DNA of 64,000 nucleotides from Shewanella livingstonensis (GCF_003855395.1 NZ_CP034015.1:4102001-4166000); one strand, 5' to 3'; counted from the first letter of the stretch, positions 30,989 to 39,407 are shown. The notes: generated by a model from the sequence alone, not told the origin. Made by a program: numbers and translations.

Positions 30989-32041
30989 ATGAAACAGTCC
31001 AGACTAGCATCAGCGATGATTATGCTGAGCTTTGCCGCACCCATCTTCACCGTTCAAGCCAATAATGACACTGAGACAAATGATGAATTACGAGCTGAAT
31101 TAAAGCAAATTCAACAACGGCTCGCTACGCTAGAAACACAAGACAGTGAGCCATCGACTCCATCTGATACCCAGTTTAATTTCTATGGATCTTTACGTCC
31201 TACTTTCGGTCTTACGCACACTAATTCAGACGATGTATGGGATGTTGGCGATGCAAACTCACGGATTGGTTTTGCAACGGAGCACCAATTAGGAAGTGGC
31301 TTAACGGCCTTTGCCAAAGGTGAGTTTAAAGTTGATATAAGAAACGATGGTGATTTTGGCGATGCACGAAAAGCCTATGTTGGGCTTGAGGGCTTTTTTG
31401 GTCGAGTTGCAATTGGTAAGCAAGCTGTCACACAAGAAATCATCTACGATCCAGTCGATATTTTTAATCGCTCAGGAACGCCTATAGCCTATGACAGTGC
31501 AAGTCCATTTCGACTTAATAATCTTGTGACTTATCGTAAACAATTTGGCGATATCTTATTTTCGGCAGATGGCCAATTTGATGGTAATAAAGGCAGTGAT
31601 GGAAGTGATTTCTTTAACACTGGTTTACGTTATAAAACCGAACTAATTTATATTGCCGCGGCGTTTTACACCAAGGAGTTAGAAGACGGTACCGATGAAA
31701 ATACCGTAGGTATCACCTTAGCCAAAAACTTCGATTCCCTTTATCTAGCAGCTGCTTATCAAAATATAGAAAAAGACACTGTCGATGGTTCAACTCTTGA
31801 TATCGTCGCAAGCTACTTCATCAATGAAACCTATAAAATTAAGCTCGGAATAGCTAAATACGATGACGGTGGTAGTGATATTACCTCTGAGAATTATAAT
31901 GCCTATAACACGACACTAGAATGGCATAAAACATCGAAATTCAGCACCTTTATCGAATATCAGAAAAAAGATTTTGAATACAAAGAAACGAATGACCAGA
32001 TAATGGTTGGTATGCGTTATAACTTTGACTATACGTTTTAG
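30989..32041 (+). CDS. Gram-negative outer-membrane porin
   Basis: Beta-barrel porin, 350 residues. A signal peptide (to about residue 25, FTVQA) is followed by a short coiled coil (ELRAELKQIQQRLATLE) of the kind that lets some marine porins trimerise or reach the cell wall, then a barrel starting FNFYGSLRPTFGL and ending in the terminal aromatic YNFDYTF. AAGGAAA precedes ATG 30989. Its place directly after frdCAB suggests induction with fumarate respiration and passage of small dicarboxylates or amino acids; substrate not provable from sequence. Confidence 0.85.
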   Translation: MKQSRLASAMIMLSFAAPIFTVQANNDTETNDELRAELKQIQQRLATLETQDSEPSTPSDTQFNFYGSLRPTFGLTHTNSDDVWDVGDANSRIGFATEHQLGSGLTAFAKGEFKVDIRNDGDFGDARKAYVGLEGFFGRVAIGKQAVTQEIIYDPVDIFNRSGTPIAYDSASPFRLNNLVTYRKQFGDILFSADGQFDGNKGSDGSDFFNTGLRYKTELIYIAAAFYTKELEDGTDENTVGITLAKNFDSLYLAAAYQNIEKDTVDGSTLDIVASYFINETYKIKLGIAKYDDGGSDITSENYNAYNTTLEWHKTSKFSTFIEYQKKDFEYKETNDQIMVGMRYNFDYTF

Positions 32042-32047
32042 TTACAT

Positions 32048-32398
32048 TCAGCCATCACTTAATTGATTTTGGTATTGGCGCACTAAGAAGGTGATCCCCA
32101 ATAGAGCGCCATTGACTCCAGAGAGTGAGGCATGCTGATATTGCTGCCGCCATTGTTGTAAGCGCAGCATGTTTACATTACACATTGCTAGCGCGTTGGT
32201 TTGAGTAAGGGAATAATTCAGTAAATCCAGATTTGAGAACCCGCTAAAATGTGGGCTATCACAAAGCTCAAGCCAATCAGCGGGCGGTAACACATAAACC
32301 GTGTTGGTGTGTGTCACCACTTTCACAATCGGTTTGCTTGAGCAGCTGCACAGCATCACTAGGCAAATCAGTATTAACCCATGTTTTAGTTGGCTCAT
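32048..32398 (-). CDS. Phage Rz1-like outer-membrane spanin lipoprotein
   Basis: 116-residue lipoprotein: signal peptide with lipobox (VMLCSC), then a PPADWLELC motif and a NYSLTQTNALAMCN segment, resembling LysC/Rz1 o-spanins of P2-like phages. Its start codon is embedded in another frame of the i-spanin gene, the classical nested Rz/Rz1 layout. Spanins fuse inner and outer membranes at the end of phage lysis. It is one of three lysis genes left here without structural phage genes. Confidence 0.7.
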   Translation of the reverse strand: MSQLKHGLILICLVMLCSCSSKPIVKVVTHTNTVYVLPPADWLELCDSPHFSGFSNLDLLNYSLTQTNALAMCNVNMLRLQQWRQQYQHASLSGVNGALLGITFLVRQYQNQLSDG

Positions 32399-32713
32399 GG
32401 TGCGATGTCCTTAGCTGATCAGCACGTGCTAGTTTGTGATCTAACGTCGATTCAAGCTCAGCCAGTTGCTTGCGGTGCGAGGTGTTTAGCTGGGGATAAT
32501 ACGGTAATCACGTTCAAGCAATTTAATCCGTTCATCTTTGTTGTCGTTGCTGCTCAGTAACGCATCCACGCTAACTTGCGACTGCAACAAGTCATCGCTT
32601 AATGAGCTGTTTTTCGCTTTTAGTGAGGTAATGCCTAACGCCCCAACGGCAATCACCGTCGCCATAACCAGCACTGCACATAACAGCACTGTGGTTTTAA
32701 AATCGTTGAACAT
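32277..32713 (-). pseudogene. Frameshifted Rz/LysB-like inner-membrane spanin
   Basis: From ATG 32713 (GAGGG upstream) an N-terminal membrane segment (VLLCAVLVMATVIAVGALG) and coiled coil run to a TAA at 32486. The continuation is in another frame: TSHRKQLAELESTLDHKLARA and then WVNTDLPSDAVQLL, a typical i-spanin C-terminus, ending at 32277. The two parts make one normal-length Rz of about 145 residues, so a frameshift near 32490 has broken the gene (or the assembly has an indel). The o-spanin start lies inside the second part. Confidence 0.72.
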
Positions 32714-33180
32714 TACAAGTCCCTCAAACAATAACGCCGCTCATTTGAGCGGCGTTTAATTAAACCAGGTAACTTTTTCTTTTTGGCGTAAACCCACCTT
32801 GGCAACTCATTACATGCGCCAACGCGGTCACCAGCCCACAACTTTTTGCGCAGCGTAGAAGCCCCAAAAGCCTCGGCCCCTACGTTGTAAATAAAACTTA
32901 AGTAAGCAATGTGCTCACCCTCGCTTAATGGCGGCGTGAGTTTAAGCAATTCACGGTCAAAGGTTTTAAGGCTGGTTGCCAACATGTCTAAGCACTGCTG
33001 GTGAGTGAACACCATGCCAAGTTTAATATTGTGGCCAGTTTGGCCAAAGCAGGCCGTTTCAATACCGGCAGGGTCAACATAGGTGCGCAACACTTCACCC
33101 TCACCCGTGGCAACTAACACACCGCCAGTAAGAATGGCACCAGTAAACCCCAGCGCCAAAAGCCTTGTTTTAATATTCAT
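32713..33180 (-). CDS. Phage lysozyme (GH24), SAR-endolysin type
   Basis: 155-residue muramidase. A weakly hydrophobic, Gly/Ala-rich N-terminal segment (GFTGAILTGGVLVATG) looks like a signal-anchor-release domain. The catalytic triad fits the Glu-8-Asp-5-Thr spacing in EGEVLRTYVDPAGIET, followed by a family-typical LSEGEHIAYLSFIYNVG. ATG 33180 has AGGTG upstream; the frame is open further to 33306 but that part spans a terminator. Its stop overlaps the i-spanin start. Remnant of a phage lysis cassette. Confidence 0.85.
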   Translation of the reverse strand: MNIKTRLLALGFTGAILTGGVLVATGEGEVLRTYVDPAGIETACFGQTGHNIKLGMVFTHQQCLDMLATSLKTFDRELLKLTPPLSEGEHIAYLSFIYNVGAEAFGASTLRKKLWAGDRVGACNELPRWVYAKKKKLPGLIKRRSNERRYCLRDL

Positions 33181-33202
33181 GCAGCACCTGGTCAATATGA
33201 GC

Positions 33203-33232
33203 AAAAAAAATGGGCTCCAATACAGGAGCCCA
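33203..33232 (-). terminator. Intrinsic terminator just upstream of the lysis genes
   Basis: Stem TGGGCTCC (33211-33218) / GGAGCCCA (33225-33232), 6-nt loop; read on the minus strand it is followed by eight T (33210-33203). It lies only 23 bp before the lysozyme start, so transcription from further upstream would need read-through or antitermination. Confidence 0.8.
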
Positions 33233-33361
33233 ACGGCGAGGATGCAACTAGACAGAGAGCGAGAGAGAACGAGAGAGAACGCATAAAGGAGCAAGCGCGG
33301 AAGCAAAGCCAGTTACGCAGTGGTATCAAGCTTATATAAACTGTAGCGGTTTTTAGGGGTA

Positions 33362-33403
33362 AAAACACGCCATATATGGCGTGTTTTACGCCACATATGG
33401 CGT
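33362..33403. promoter_or_regulatory. Tandem operator-like palindromes
   Basis: A perfect 26-bp palindrome (33362-33387) is centred on ACGCCATATATGGCGT (33367-33382). A second near-identical unit, ACGCCACATATGGCGT, lies at 33388-33403, exactly 21 bp (two helical turns) away. Looks like a repressor or activator site pair about 190 bp upstream of the minus-strand lysis genes. A further 12-bp inverted repeat AACCGATAACTT / AAGTTATCGGTT is at 33433-33471. Confidence 0.5.
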
Positions 33404-33578
33404 TGGTCGAATTGAAATTGTGTGATATGTAAAACCGATAACTTCTAGGTTTGATTTAAAAGTTATCGGTTAAGTGAGTTGCTGCAAGTAAGAAATGGTG
33501 CGCGAGCTATCAGCGAACTTGTTGATGGACAAAAAAGGCTAAACGCTCTGAAATCACCTTATGTTAACTATAGTTGAG

Positions 33579-33677
33579 ATTTACGCCCGCTTAAGCGGAC
33601 AAAAATTGTTGGCTATAATGTGTAGCGCAGCGAAACCTAAATAACTGTTTTAGTTCCGTTTAAATTCCTTGTTGCAA
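33579..33677 (-). repeat. attC-like recombination site after gajB
   Basis: Read on the minus strand it starts TTGCAAC, contains a long imperfect stem (GGACAAAAATTGTT paired with AACTGTTTTAGTTC) and ends TGTCCGCTTAAGCGGGCG plus TAAATC, the form of integron attC sites in Vibrio and Shewanella, though the final GTT core has lost a base. It begins 28 bp beyond the gajB stop, where a cassette attC should be. Confidence 0.6.
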
Positions 33678-33705
33678 GTACCTTAGTACGCACTAACATT
33701 AGTAT

Positions 33706-35337
33706 TTATTTATATAACCCAGTCAAACCATCAAGCATCATGAATTGTGATTTTTTCCCTTGTTTTATAACGCCCTCATGATTAAATCTATTTGTACTAT
33801 TCACAAGAATACAATGTTCTTTTGCACGAGTTATTCCTACGTAATGCAAATTCAGATCCTGCTCCCAACTAGCAAACACCTCATCATAACAACCACTTAT
33901 GAATTCTCGTTTGGGCATTATCCAGTCGTAAAGATCTAGATGAAAAACTATATCAAACTCTAGACCTTTAGATTTATGTAGTGTCATGATTTGAACTTCA
34001 TTTTTATTTTCAGGCATGTATTGCTTCAAAATGTTTTTATCCGATAGCACTCGCTCTAAAGCATTCACTTCAATCTCAATAACCTTTTCATCCAAAATTT
34101 TGTTAGTCAACTCTAAGATTGCATTTTTTATAGTAGAACTGTCGAGATCAGAAATTGATTTAACCGAAGCCCTCAAATCTTTCAAACTTGATGGAGAAAA
34201 AGAAGAATAATGCTCGGCCACCTCAACAACATCATTAATTAATACCTTATGATCCAAATAATAAGCCAAAAGACTGCTCATTAATTTAGTTTTTGAAGTA
34301 TTAATTTGACTCAATGGATTTTCGCCAAATATCCTATTTGGGACTCCTAGTTTAGTTTCAAGGAGAGAAAGACTATTATTATTCCGCACTAAAATAGCTA
34401 TATTTGAAAGTGATTGTACAATTTTATCAGCAAGTAACTTATTGATACTTTCAGTCAAATACTCTGCCACATCATGTTGTGTGCCATTTAATACCCATTG
34501 GTAAACTCGAATATCACTTGTGGGCAATAACAAACAATTACTGTCAAAAATTCGATTTGCATAATTAACAATTGAAGGATGGCACCTATGATTAACATTC
34601 ACTATATGATGCTCAAATATTTCAGGCTTTGTAATTAGAGATTGAATATACTGAGGGTCACTTCCTCGCCATGCATAAATAGACTGCTTTACATCCCCTA
34701 CCGCTACTGCCTTCAAGCCAAGTTCTAATAAGCTAAGAAACAACTCATGTTGTGGTTGGGATGAATCTTGATATTCGTCAATATACAGTGACGTATACTT
34801 AGAAAGTATATAATTCCTACAAGCTAAAGAGTCAGTAACTATTTGTACAGCAATAACACCAATTGACTCTAGAAGAACAACTCCATTATCGTGTAACAAT
34901 TTAAATTTATTTTCATATGTAATATAGTCATCAGTATTAAATTCATGTCCAATATCATCTAACGGTGGCAATCCTATTTTTAGGCTTTCATCCAGTTCGG
35001 TATACGATTTACACTCAACGGTATAATCTGACTTTCCGTATAATCTCGATATGAAAGGAAATATTAATTCAGACAAACAGAAGTGATCTATTGTCCCAAA
35101 AAAACTTGATTTTGTATCTAAGCCACCTTGCTTACATCGTTGCTTTAACTCTTTACTAGCTTTAATAGTAAAAGTGATACCTATAACGCCTTTATACGCT
35201 TGCAAGCCAGCAACTTCTCGTCTTATTTTCTCAACGATAACGGATGTTTTACCACTTCCTGGGCAGGCAGTGATAACCATATTAGATTTTGATTCTATCG
35301 CTGCATTTTGATCTGGCGTAAACTCAAAACCTACCAT
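33706..35337 (-). CDS. gajB: Gabija UvrD-like helicase GajB
   Basis: SF1A helicase partner of the Gabija anti-phage complex. 543 residues with all motifs visible: Q-motif Gln10, Walker A ACPGSGKT (24-31), Walker B LYIDEYQDSSQ, GDVKQSIYAWRGSD, NHRCHPSIVNYA, TLHKSKGLEFDIVF and HYVGITRAKEH. It is one base downstream of gajA with AAGGAG inside the gajA end, so they are co-translated. Family knowledge: GajB senses or processes nucleotide depletion/DNA ends while GajA cuts DNA. On its own it could be any small UvrD; the OLD-nuclease neighbour decides. Confidence 0.88.
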   Translation of the reverse strand: MVGFEFTPDQNAAIESKSNMVITACPGSGKTSVIVEKIRREVAGLQAYKGVIGITFTIKASKELKQRCKQGGLDTKSSFFGTIDHFCLSELIFPFISRLYGKSDYTVECKSYTELDESLKIGLPPLDDIGHEFNTDDYITYENKFKLLHDNGVVLLESIGVIAVQIVTDSLACRNYILSKYTSLYIDEYQDSSQPQHELFLSLLELGLKAVAVGDVKQSIYAWRGSDPQYIQSLITKPEIFEHHIVNVNHRCHPSIVNYANRIFDSNCLLLPTSDIRVYQWVLNGTQHDVAEYLTESINKLLADKIVQSLSNIAILVRNNNSLSLLETKLGVPNRIFGENPLSQINTSKTKLMSSLLAYYLDHKVLINDVVEVAEHYSSFSPSSLKDLRASVKSISDLDSSTIKNAILELTNKILDEKVIEIEVNALERVLSDKNILKQYMPENKNEVQIMTLHKSKGLEFDIVFHLDLYDWIMPKREFISGCYDEVFASWEQDLNLHYVGITRAKEHCILVNSTNRFNHEGVIKQGKKSQFMMLDGLTGLYK

Positions 35338-35338
35338 T

Positions 35339-37042
35339 TCATTTCACTCCTTCAGCGATTTTTTTTGCATGAATTAATGGTTGAATTAATAAACCTGTAC
35401 TAATATTTTTCAACTGATTTTTGTGAAGAACCAAAAACTCTCGCATACGAATTGCTTTTTGTGCTTGCAGGTAACTTATTGCTTTTGATATATCAGTTTC
35501 ATTTGCATATTCTAATAATTCTTTAGGTAATTCCAAAGCGATATCATGTTCAAGATCGACTTGTGAAAGGTATAATCCTAGAGGGTTTATTATATTAGAA
35601 ACATTTGCCCAAACTCCATTTTGAACGAGGCTCTGCGGTGTCGTTTGAATTGTATGATGAGGATATGGGGGTAGTCCCTTAATATTTAAACATCGATTAA
35701 TTCCGGCTAAGTTTTTAAAGTCTTTATATGGAACTTTAGATACATCATTATCTGTTCGCATTACCCAAGGTATTTCAAGAGCATCTAGTATTTTCCCGTA
35801 AACATCAAATTGAACCCCGTCAACACAGAGAATAGAGATATTAAAAAAATCTAAATCAATTCCTGATGAATATGCAAGCTCTTGATAAAATAGTTGCTCA
35901 GAAGGCCCTTCAACCAGAAAAACGCAATGTGAAAAAAACGCTTCGGCAGGTAGAATGCTCATTCTGTAGCCTAGATTATCCCAAGCATCACTAATACAAT
36001 CAGAACATCCATTATTTGCGGCATAGCTATTACCAAATTTACTTGTAATACGTACAATTGAATTGGGTTTATATCTAGCAGCTATTTGAGGAGAATGACT
36101 AGTAATGATCGTTTGACCTGGCAACTCTTTTATCAAATAATCAGCCAACTTTCTCTGTTGATGTGGATGAAGATGCGCTTCCGGTTCCTCTACACAATAG
36201 AAAGTCACTTCGTGAACAGGATCAAATTCTCTTTCACTTTTTGCTTTCCATAATGCTAATAGAATTTGATTATCTCTCCCATCCCCACCGAGCATTAGCT
36301 TCGCTCCAGCGCTAGAAGCACCAAGTTCTAAATTATCAATAAATTGATGTACTTTGATTGCCCCTGAATCTAGATGTACTGAATAGTCATCATAACAATG
36401 TGAAAGTTTTTTCAATTCATCATTCACTAAAGATGTTGACTCTTTTACATAATTTAAACGTCTGACTCTTTCGTTGATAACATTAAGCCCCCTTGATATT
36501 TTACTAAGTTGTAAATCATCGCTTGAAGACTCTGTAGTGTCACGGCTTTCTTTAGATAAATTAAGTAATTGTTTCTTTTCAATATCTATGAACTTTCTCA
36601 AATCACGACGTGATTTTACATACCTTAAATTAATATATTTTAGGTAATATCGACTAGGTATTTCTTCAAGGTTTGCTTCGTCGCTACCGATATATATTTT
36701 ATAATCAAAACTGTCGTCTGCTACGAATTTAAAAATGGAACAGCCAGCATCACTCACATGATCTTTTAATGAAGATAGAGCTGCATCTTCATTAATGTTT
36801 TTAAAAAAGATCGTAATTGAATATTGTTTGGATTGGCTTCCATCTTCAAATATATGAAAATCAGTGGATTGTGGTTCAATATCTCTTTCTGAAAGAGATT
36901 TGTCGAGTAATACTCTAATGGCATATATTAGGTTAGTTTTTCCGATATCATTTGAACCTATAACCAGAGTACTCTCGTTAAAACGAATAGTAGCTTGAGT
37001 AAAATTCCTGAACCCGATAACTTCAACTTTTTCAATTATCAC
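35339..37042 (-). CDS. gajA: Gabija OLD-family nuclease GajA (ATPase + TOPRIM)
   Basis: 567 residues, close to the 578 of B. cereus GajA. ABC-type ATPase: Walker A GSNDIGKT (29-36), signature-like LGGDGRDNQ (251-259), Walker B VEEPEAHLHPHQ (284-295), and the SHSPQIA switch. TOPRIM nuclease domain: FLVEGPSE with Glu378, Asp408 in LCVDGV, and the acidic pair Asp431/Asp433 in MRTDNDV. Start is GTG 37042 with AGGAT seven bases upstream. Known Gabija is a sequence-specific nickase held off by nucleotides. The gene follows a repeated leader segment and begins a cassette bounded by attC-like sites. Confidence 0.88.
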   Translation of the reverse strand: MIIEKVEVIGFRNFTQATIRFNESTLVIGSNDIGKTNLIYAIRVLLDKSLSERDIEPQSTDFHIFEDGSQSKQYSITIFFKNINEDAALSSLKDHVSDAGCSIFKFVADDSFDYKIYIGSDEANLEEIPSRYYLKYINLRYVKSRRDLRKFIDIEKKQLLNLSKESRDTTESSSDDLQLSKISRGLNVINERVRRLNYVKESTSLVNDELKKLSHCYDDYSVHLDSGAIKVHQFIDNLELGASSAGAKLMLGGDGRDNQILLALWKAKSEREFDPVHEVTFYCVEEPEAHLHPHQQRKLADYLIKELPGQTIITSHSPQIAARYKPNSIVRITSKFGNSYAANNGCSDCISDAWDNLGYRMSILPAEAFFSHCVFLVEGPSEQLFYQELAYSSGIDLDFFNISILCVDGVQFDVYGKILDALEIPWVMRTDNDVSKVPYKDFKNLAGINRCLNIKGLPPYPHHTIQTTPQSLVQNGVWANVSNIINPLGLYLSQVDLEHDIALELPKELLEYANETDISKAISYLQAQKAIRMREFLVLHKNQLKNISTGLLIQPLIHAKKIAEGVK

Positions 37043-37166
37043 TTAAATATCCTTATAGTTAACATTATCAGAAGGCACCGAGCTACAGATTGGTCCTTGT
37101 AACAGCTTACTGAACGGCTCGACTGATAAAGCCGCCCGTTTATTTATTGATGAGCATAACCTTACA

Positions 37167-37357
37167 TTTTCTATGTCTTTGAAGTAAAGCAATTTAATGA
37201 TTCTTACACTCAAATAAAAAACGTAAATTGCGCGTTAACAGTGCCCACATCAAATGTAAAAAATAAACCAAATAATATCAATACATTAGAGCAGCCCTAT
37301 TTTTCTCAACATAGTCCTTTAGACTGCAAAAAGCCACAGTGAAACGCCCATAAAAAT
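37167..37357 (-). repeat. 191-bp repeated leader, copy A (upstream of gajA)
   Basis: This segment matches 40683-40874 with about a dozen differences by eye, roughly 94% identity. Weaker similarity continues to about 37095 (GTAACAGCTTACTGAACGG versus ATAACAGCTTATTGAACAG). Both copies lie directly upstream of a minus-strand gene that starts after an AAGGATATT ribosome site, so the repeat may be a shared promoter and leader. Confidence 0.85.
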
Positions 37358-37380
37358 GGCTACATCAAGTAACCATTTTT
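37352..37380 (-). terminator. Hairpin after the esterase gene, possibly part of an attC site
   Basis: AAAAATGG (37352-37359) pairs with CCATTTTT (37373-37380), extended by three inner pairs around a 5-nt loop; on the minus strand it ends in T5. The following GGGCGTTTCAC resembles the 3' end of an attC, so this may be the inner stem of the esterase cassette site. Confidence 0.55.
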
Positions 37381-37402
37381 GTTTGGTGTCCCGCTTTAAA
37401 TT

Positions 37403-38686
37403 CTATTTAGCCCTTATTTTTAGCAACTTAGCCTCAATAATATTTATTTGCCATTGATTACTATTGTATAGCTGGGCCAATTTCAACGCTTTTTCATAAT
37501 AGTTAATGGCCAAAATGGTATTGTCCAACTGCTCGTAGGTTGAAGCAATACTTTTTAAATATTCTACCGAGTGATTAAAACGCTCTTCAGATAGTTGTAA
37601 TATTTTTAAAGCGGACTCAGGTGAATCATAATGTCCAACATAACTCGACTGCATAATAATAAAGCCTTGCTCTGATGCGGGCAGTTCTTTTTTTATCTTA
37701 GCCATAAACGCAGGGATTTCGCTGGCTTTTTCTTGGCGATAAAAATATCGGATGGCAGATTTAATGCTTGGCGTTGGTATGGATTGATTAAGGTTTAGCG
37801 ATAAAGACAGTGCTTTGTAATGCTGTAGTAGTTGCTCTGGTGACATTGACTGCGATAATTCTTTATCCGTAATATACCATCCCTTAAATATGGCTTTTAA
37901 GGTGTCGCGCAAGGCAATTAGCCCGACAGAATTATGATTTTCATTGGGATATTGTGAAAACTGCCAGTGGGTATTTTTAGGTTCGGCTTCATCCAGTAAT
38001 TGTAAAACCCCATAGACTCCCTGCCTATTTTCATCGCCTAATGATAAATACAATGAAGTTGGTTTATGGTCATCTTTTTCAATAAAGATTTTTGCCTTTG
38101 CCATAATGGCATAATCATTTAACCAAACCGATGGACTCATAGAGACAAAATGCTCAAAGGCATTGGGTGCCTCAAATAGTGCATTAAGCACAAATAACCC
38201 GCCCATAGAATGCCCCACCAAAATGGCGTTATCCGCCACTCTGTAATTGCTATTTATGTAAGGTTTAACCTCTTTTGTTAAAAAACTTAAAAATAGCTCG
38301 GCTTTGCCAGCATCTTCTTTTTTAATGGGTGCGGTTAACCCCTTGGGTGTCATGTTCTGACGATATATCTCAGTGCCTTTATCGGCGATAGCCACAACAA
38401 TCACATCTGGAATTAATTGCGCTTTATTTGCTAAAAAATCCAACATGCCGGACATACCATGAAACGTATAATCACCGTCTATAAGGTAAATGACGGGGTA
38501 AGTTGCAGCTGAATGACTAGAGTAACTTTCGGGCAGCAGAATTTGAATTTCTCGCTCTTCCTTCAGAACGCTTGATTGTATTTTTACCCGCTCTCCGGTG
38601 TTTAGTTCGGCCGAAAAGGAAAGTTTTGGTGTAATTAAAAATAGTAAAGCGAAGACGAGAGTGAGTGTTTTTATCATTATAGCCAT
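37403..38686 (-). CDS. Secreted esterase (IroE/Fes-like alpha/beta hydrolase) with TPR-like tail
   Basis: 427 residues. A signal peptide (about residues 1-26) is followed by an Esterase-D/PF00756 domain with YPVIYLIDGD, the nucleophile elbow GHSMGG and a late His in NENHNS. After about residue 270 the chain is helical and TPR-like (QEKASEIPAFMAKI, ILAINYYEKALKLA). Members of this family hydrolyse siderophore or other esters in the periplasm; the substrate here is unknown. It starts 25 bp after an attC-like site and is therefore probably a cassette gene. Start ATG 38686 or 38677. Confidence 0.78.
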   Translation of the reverse strand: MAIMIKTLTLVFALLFLITPKLSFSAELNTGERVKIQSSVLKEEREIQILLPESYSSHSAATYPVIYLIDGDYTFHGMSGMLDFLANKAQLIPDVIVVAIADKGTEIYRQNMTPKGLTAPIKKEDAGKAELFLSFLTKEVKPYINSNYRVADNAILVGHSMGGLFVLNALFEAPNAFEHFVSMSPSVWLNDYAIMAKAKIFIEKDDHKPTSLYLSLGDENRQGVYGVLQLLDEAEPKNTHWQFSQYPNENHNSVGLIALRDTLKAIFKGWYITDKELSQSMSPEQLLQHYKALSLSLNLNQSIPTPSIKSAIRYFYRQEKASEIPAFMAKIKKELPASEQGFIIMQSSYVGHYDSPESALKILQLSEERFNHSVEYLKSIASTYEQLDNTILAINYYEKALKLAQLYNSNQWQINIIEAKLLKIRAK

Positions 38687-38710
38687 CCGTAGGTATAATA
38701 TTTGTTAAAG

Positions 38711-38808
38711 GGCTAACACCTCACTAAGCGGCTAAAAATGACTGGCTATAATAGCGAGGTACGAAAACAGTCAACTGTTTTAAGTCCTTGTTAATTTGCT
38801 TGTTGAAC
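38711..38808 (-). repeat. attC-like recombination site upstream of the esterase gene
   Basis: Minus strand begins GTTCAAC (38808-38802) and ends GTTAGCC (38717-38711), the expected R'' and R' cores. Between them TTAAAACAGTTGACTG pairs imperfectly with CAGTCATTTTTAG, and GCCGCTTAGTGAGGTGTTAG is the typical 3' arm. It shares TTATAGCCA and CAGTT features with the site after gajB. Confidence 0.65.
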
Positions 38809-38908
38809 GAAGCCGCTCTGCGGAAGAAAAGATAAAAACACATCTTTAGCCCCATCATAAATACTTACTAGACCCTGCCTACCTTGGCAGCTATCTAGGA
38901 GTATCACT

Positions 38909-39249
38909 ATGAACACATCAGAACAACAACGCTTTGATTGTCTTTATCAACAACATCTTACCTATTTAACGCTGCAAGGCAAGCGGCCTGCTGCCATCGA
39001 TGCTTATAGCCGTGCAGTCGGCGTATTAGTGCTTATTTTGACTGTTGCCCTGATAACCTTTCAACCAATGATTTGAAGCGGTACTTTGCTGATTTAATTG
39101 CCTCTCATTCCTGAAGTACCGTAAAACTCGACCGTAATGGATTACAGTTTTTCTACCGGTATGTCCTTAACCAACACTGGGAGTGGCTGAGTATTGTTAA
39201 GCCACCGCAGGTCAAGCGCTTACCCGATATATTGACTACAGAAAATTAG
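38909..39249 (+). pseudogene. Remnant of an IS91-associated tyrosine recombinase
   Basis: From ATG 38909 (TAGGAG upstream) the frame reads MNTSEQQRFDCLYQQHLTYL then LQGKRPAAIDAYSRAV, shifts frame, continues RRISAYFDCCPDNLSTNDLK, hits an in-frame TGA where a Trp is expected, and resumes STVKLDRNGLQFFYRYVLN before stopping at 39249. This is the N-terminal SAM-like domain of the integrase that accompanies IS91-type elements; the catalytic half is absent. It lies opposite to the neighbouring cassette genes. Confidence 0.72.
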
Positions 39250-39331
39250 CACGATAACTATCACATCAAACAGCTCGTTTTCTTGAGCTGTTATTTACAT
39301 AATAAAGAGTCACTCTCAGGAGTTCGGGCTT

Positions 39332-39407
39332 GTTCAACACTTGGGATAAGGACGCGGCTTCGCGCGGCCTATCCTTATTTGTATGTGTACATTACTCTAT
39401 GTTGTAA
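39332..39407 (-). repeat. attC-like recombination site after the 62-residue membrane protein
   Basis: On the minus strand it runs from TTACAAC (39407-39401, overlapping the last codons of the gene) to GTTGAAC (39338-39332). The stem ATAAGGA...TCCTTAT with a GC-rich top (GCGGC/GCCGC region around TTCGC) is clear. Overlap of the site with a gene end is common in integron cassettes. Confidence 0.65.

Noticed and set aside
33181..33306. Upstream extension of the lysozyme frame to 197 residues
   Set aside because: The extra part crosses an intrinsic terminator and is low-complexity Arg/Ser/Leu; the SAR endolysin starts naturally at 33180.
37403..38686. Considering the esterase as a Gabija or other defence component
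   Set aside because: It has a signal peptide and secreted-esterase fold, and attC-like sequence separates it from gajA.
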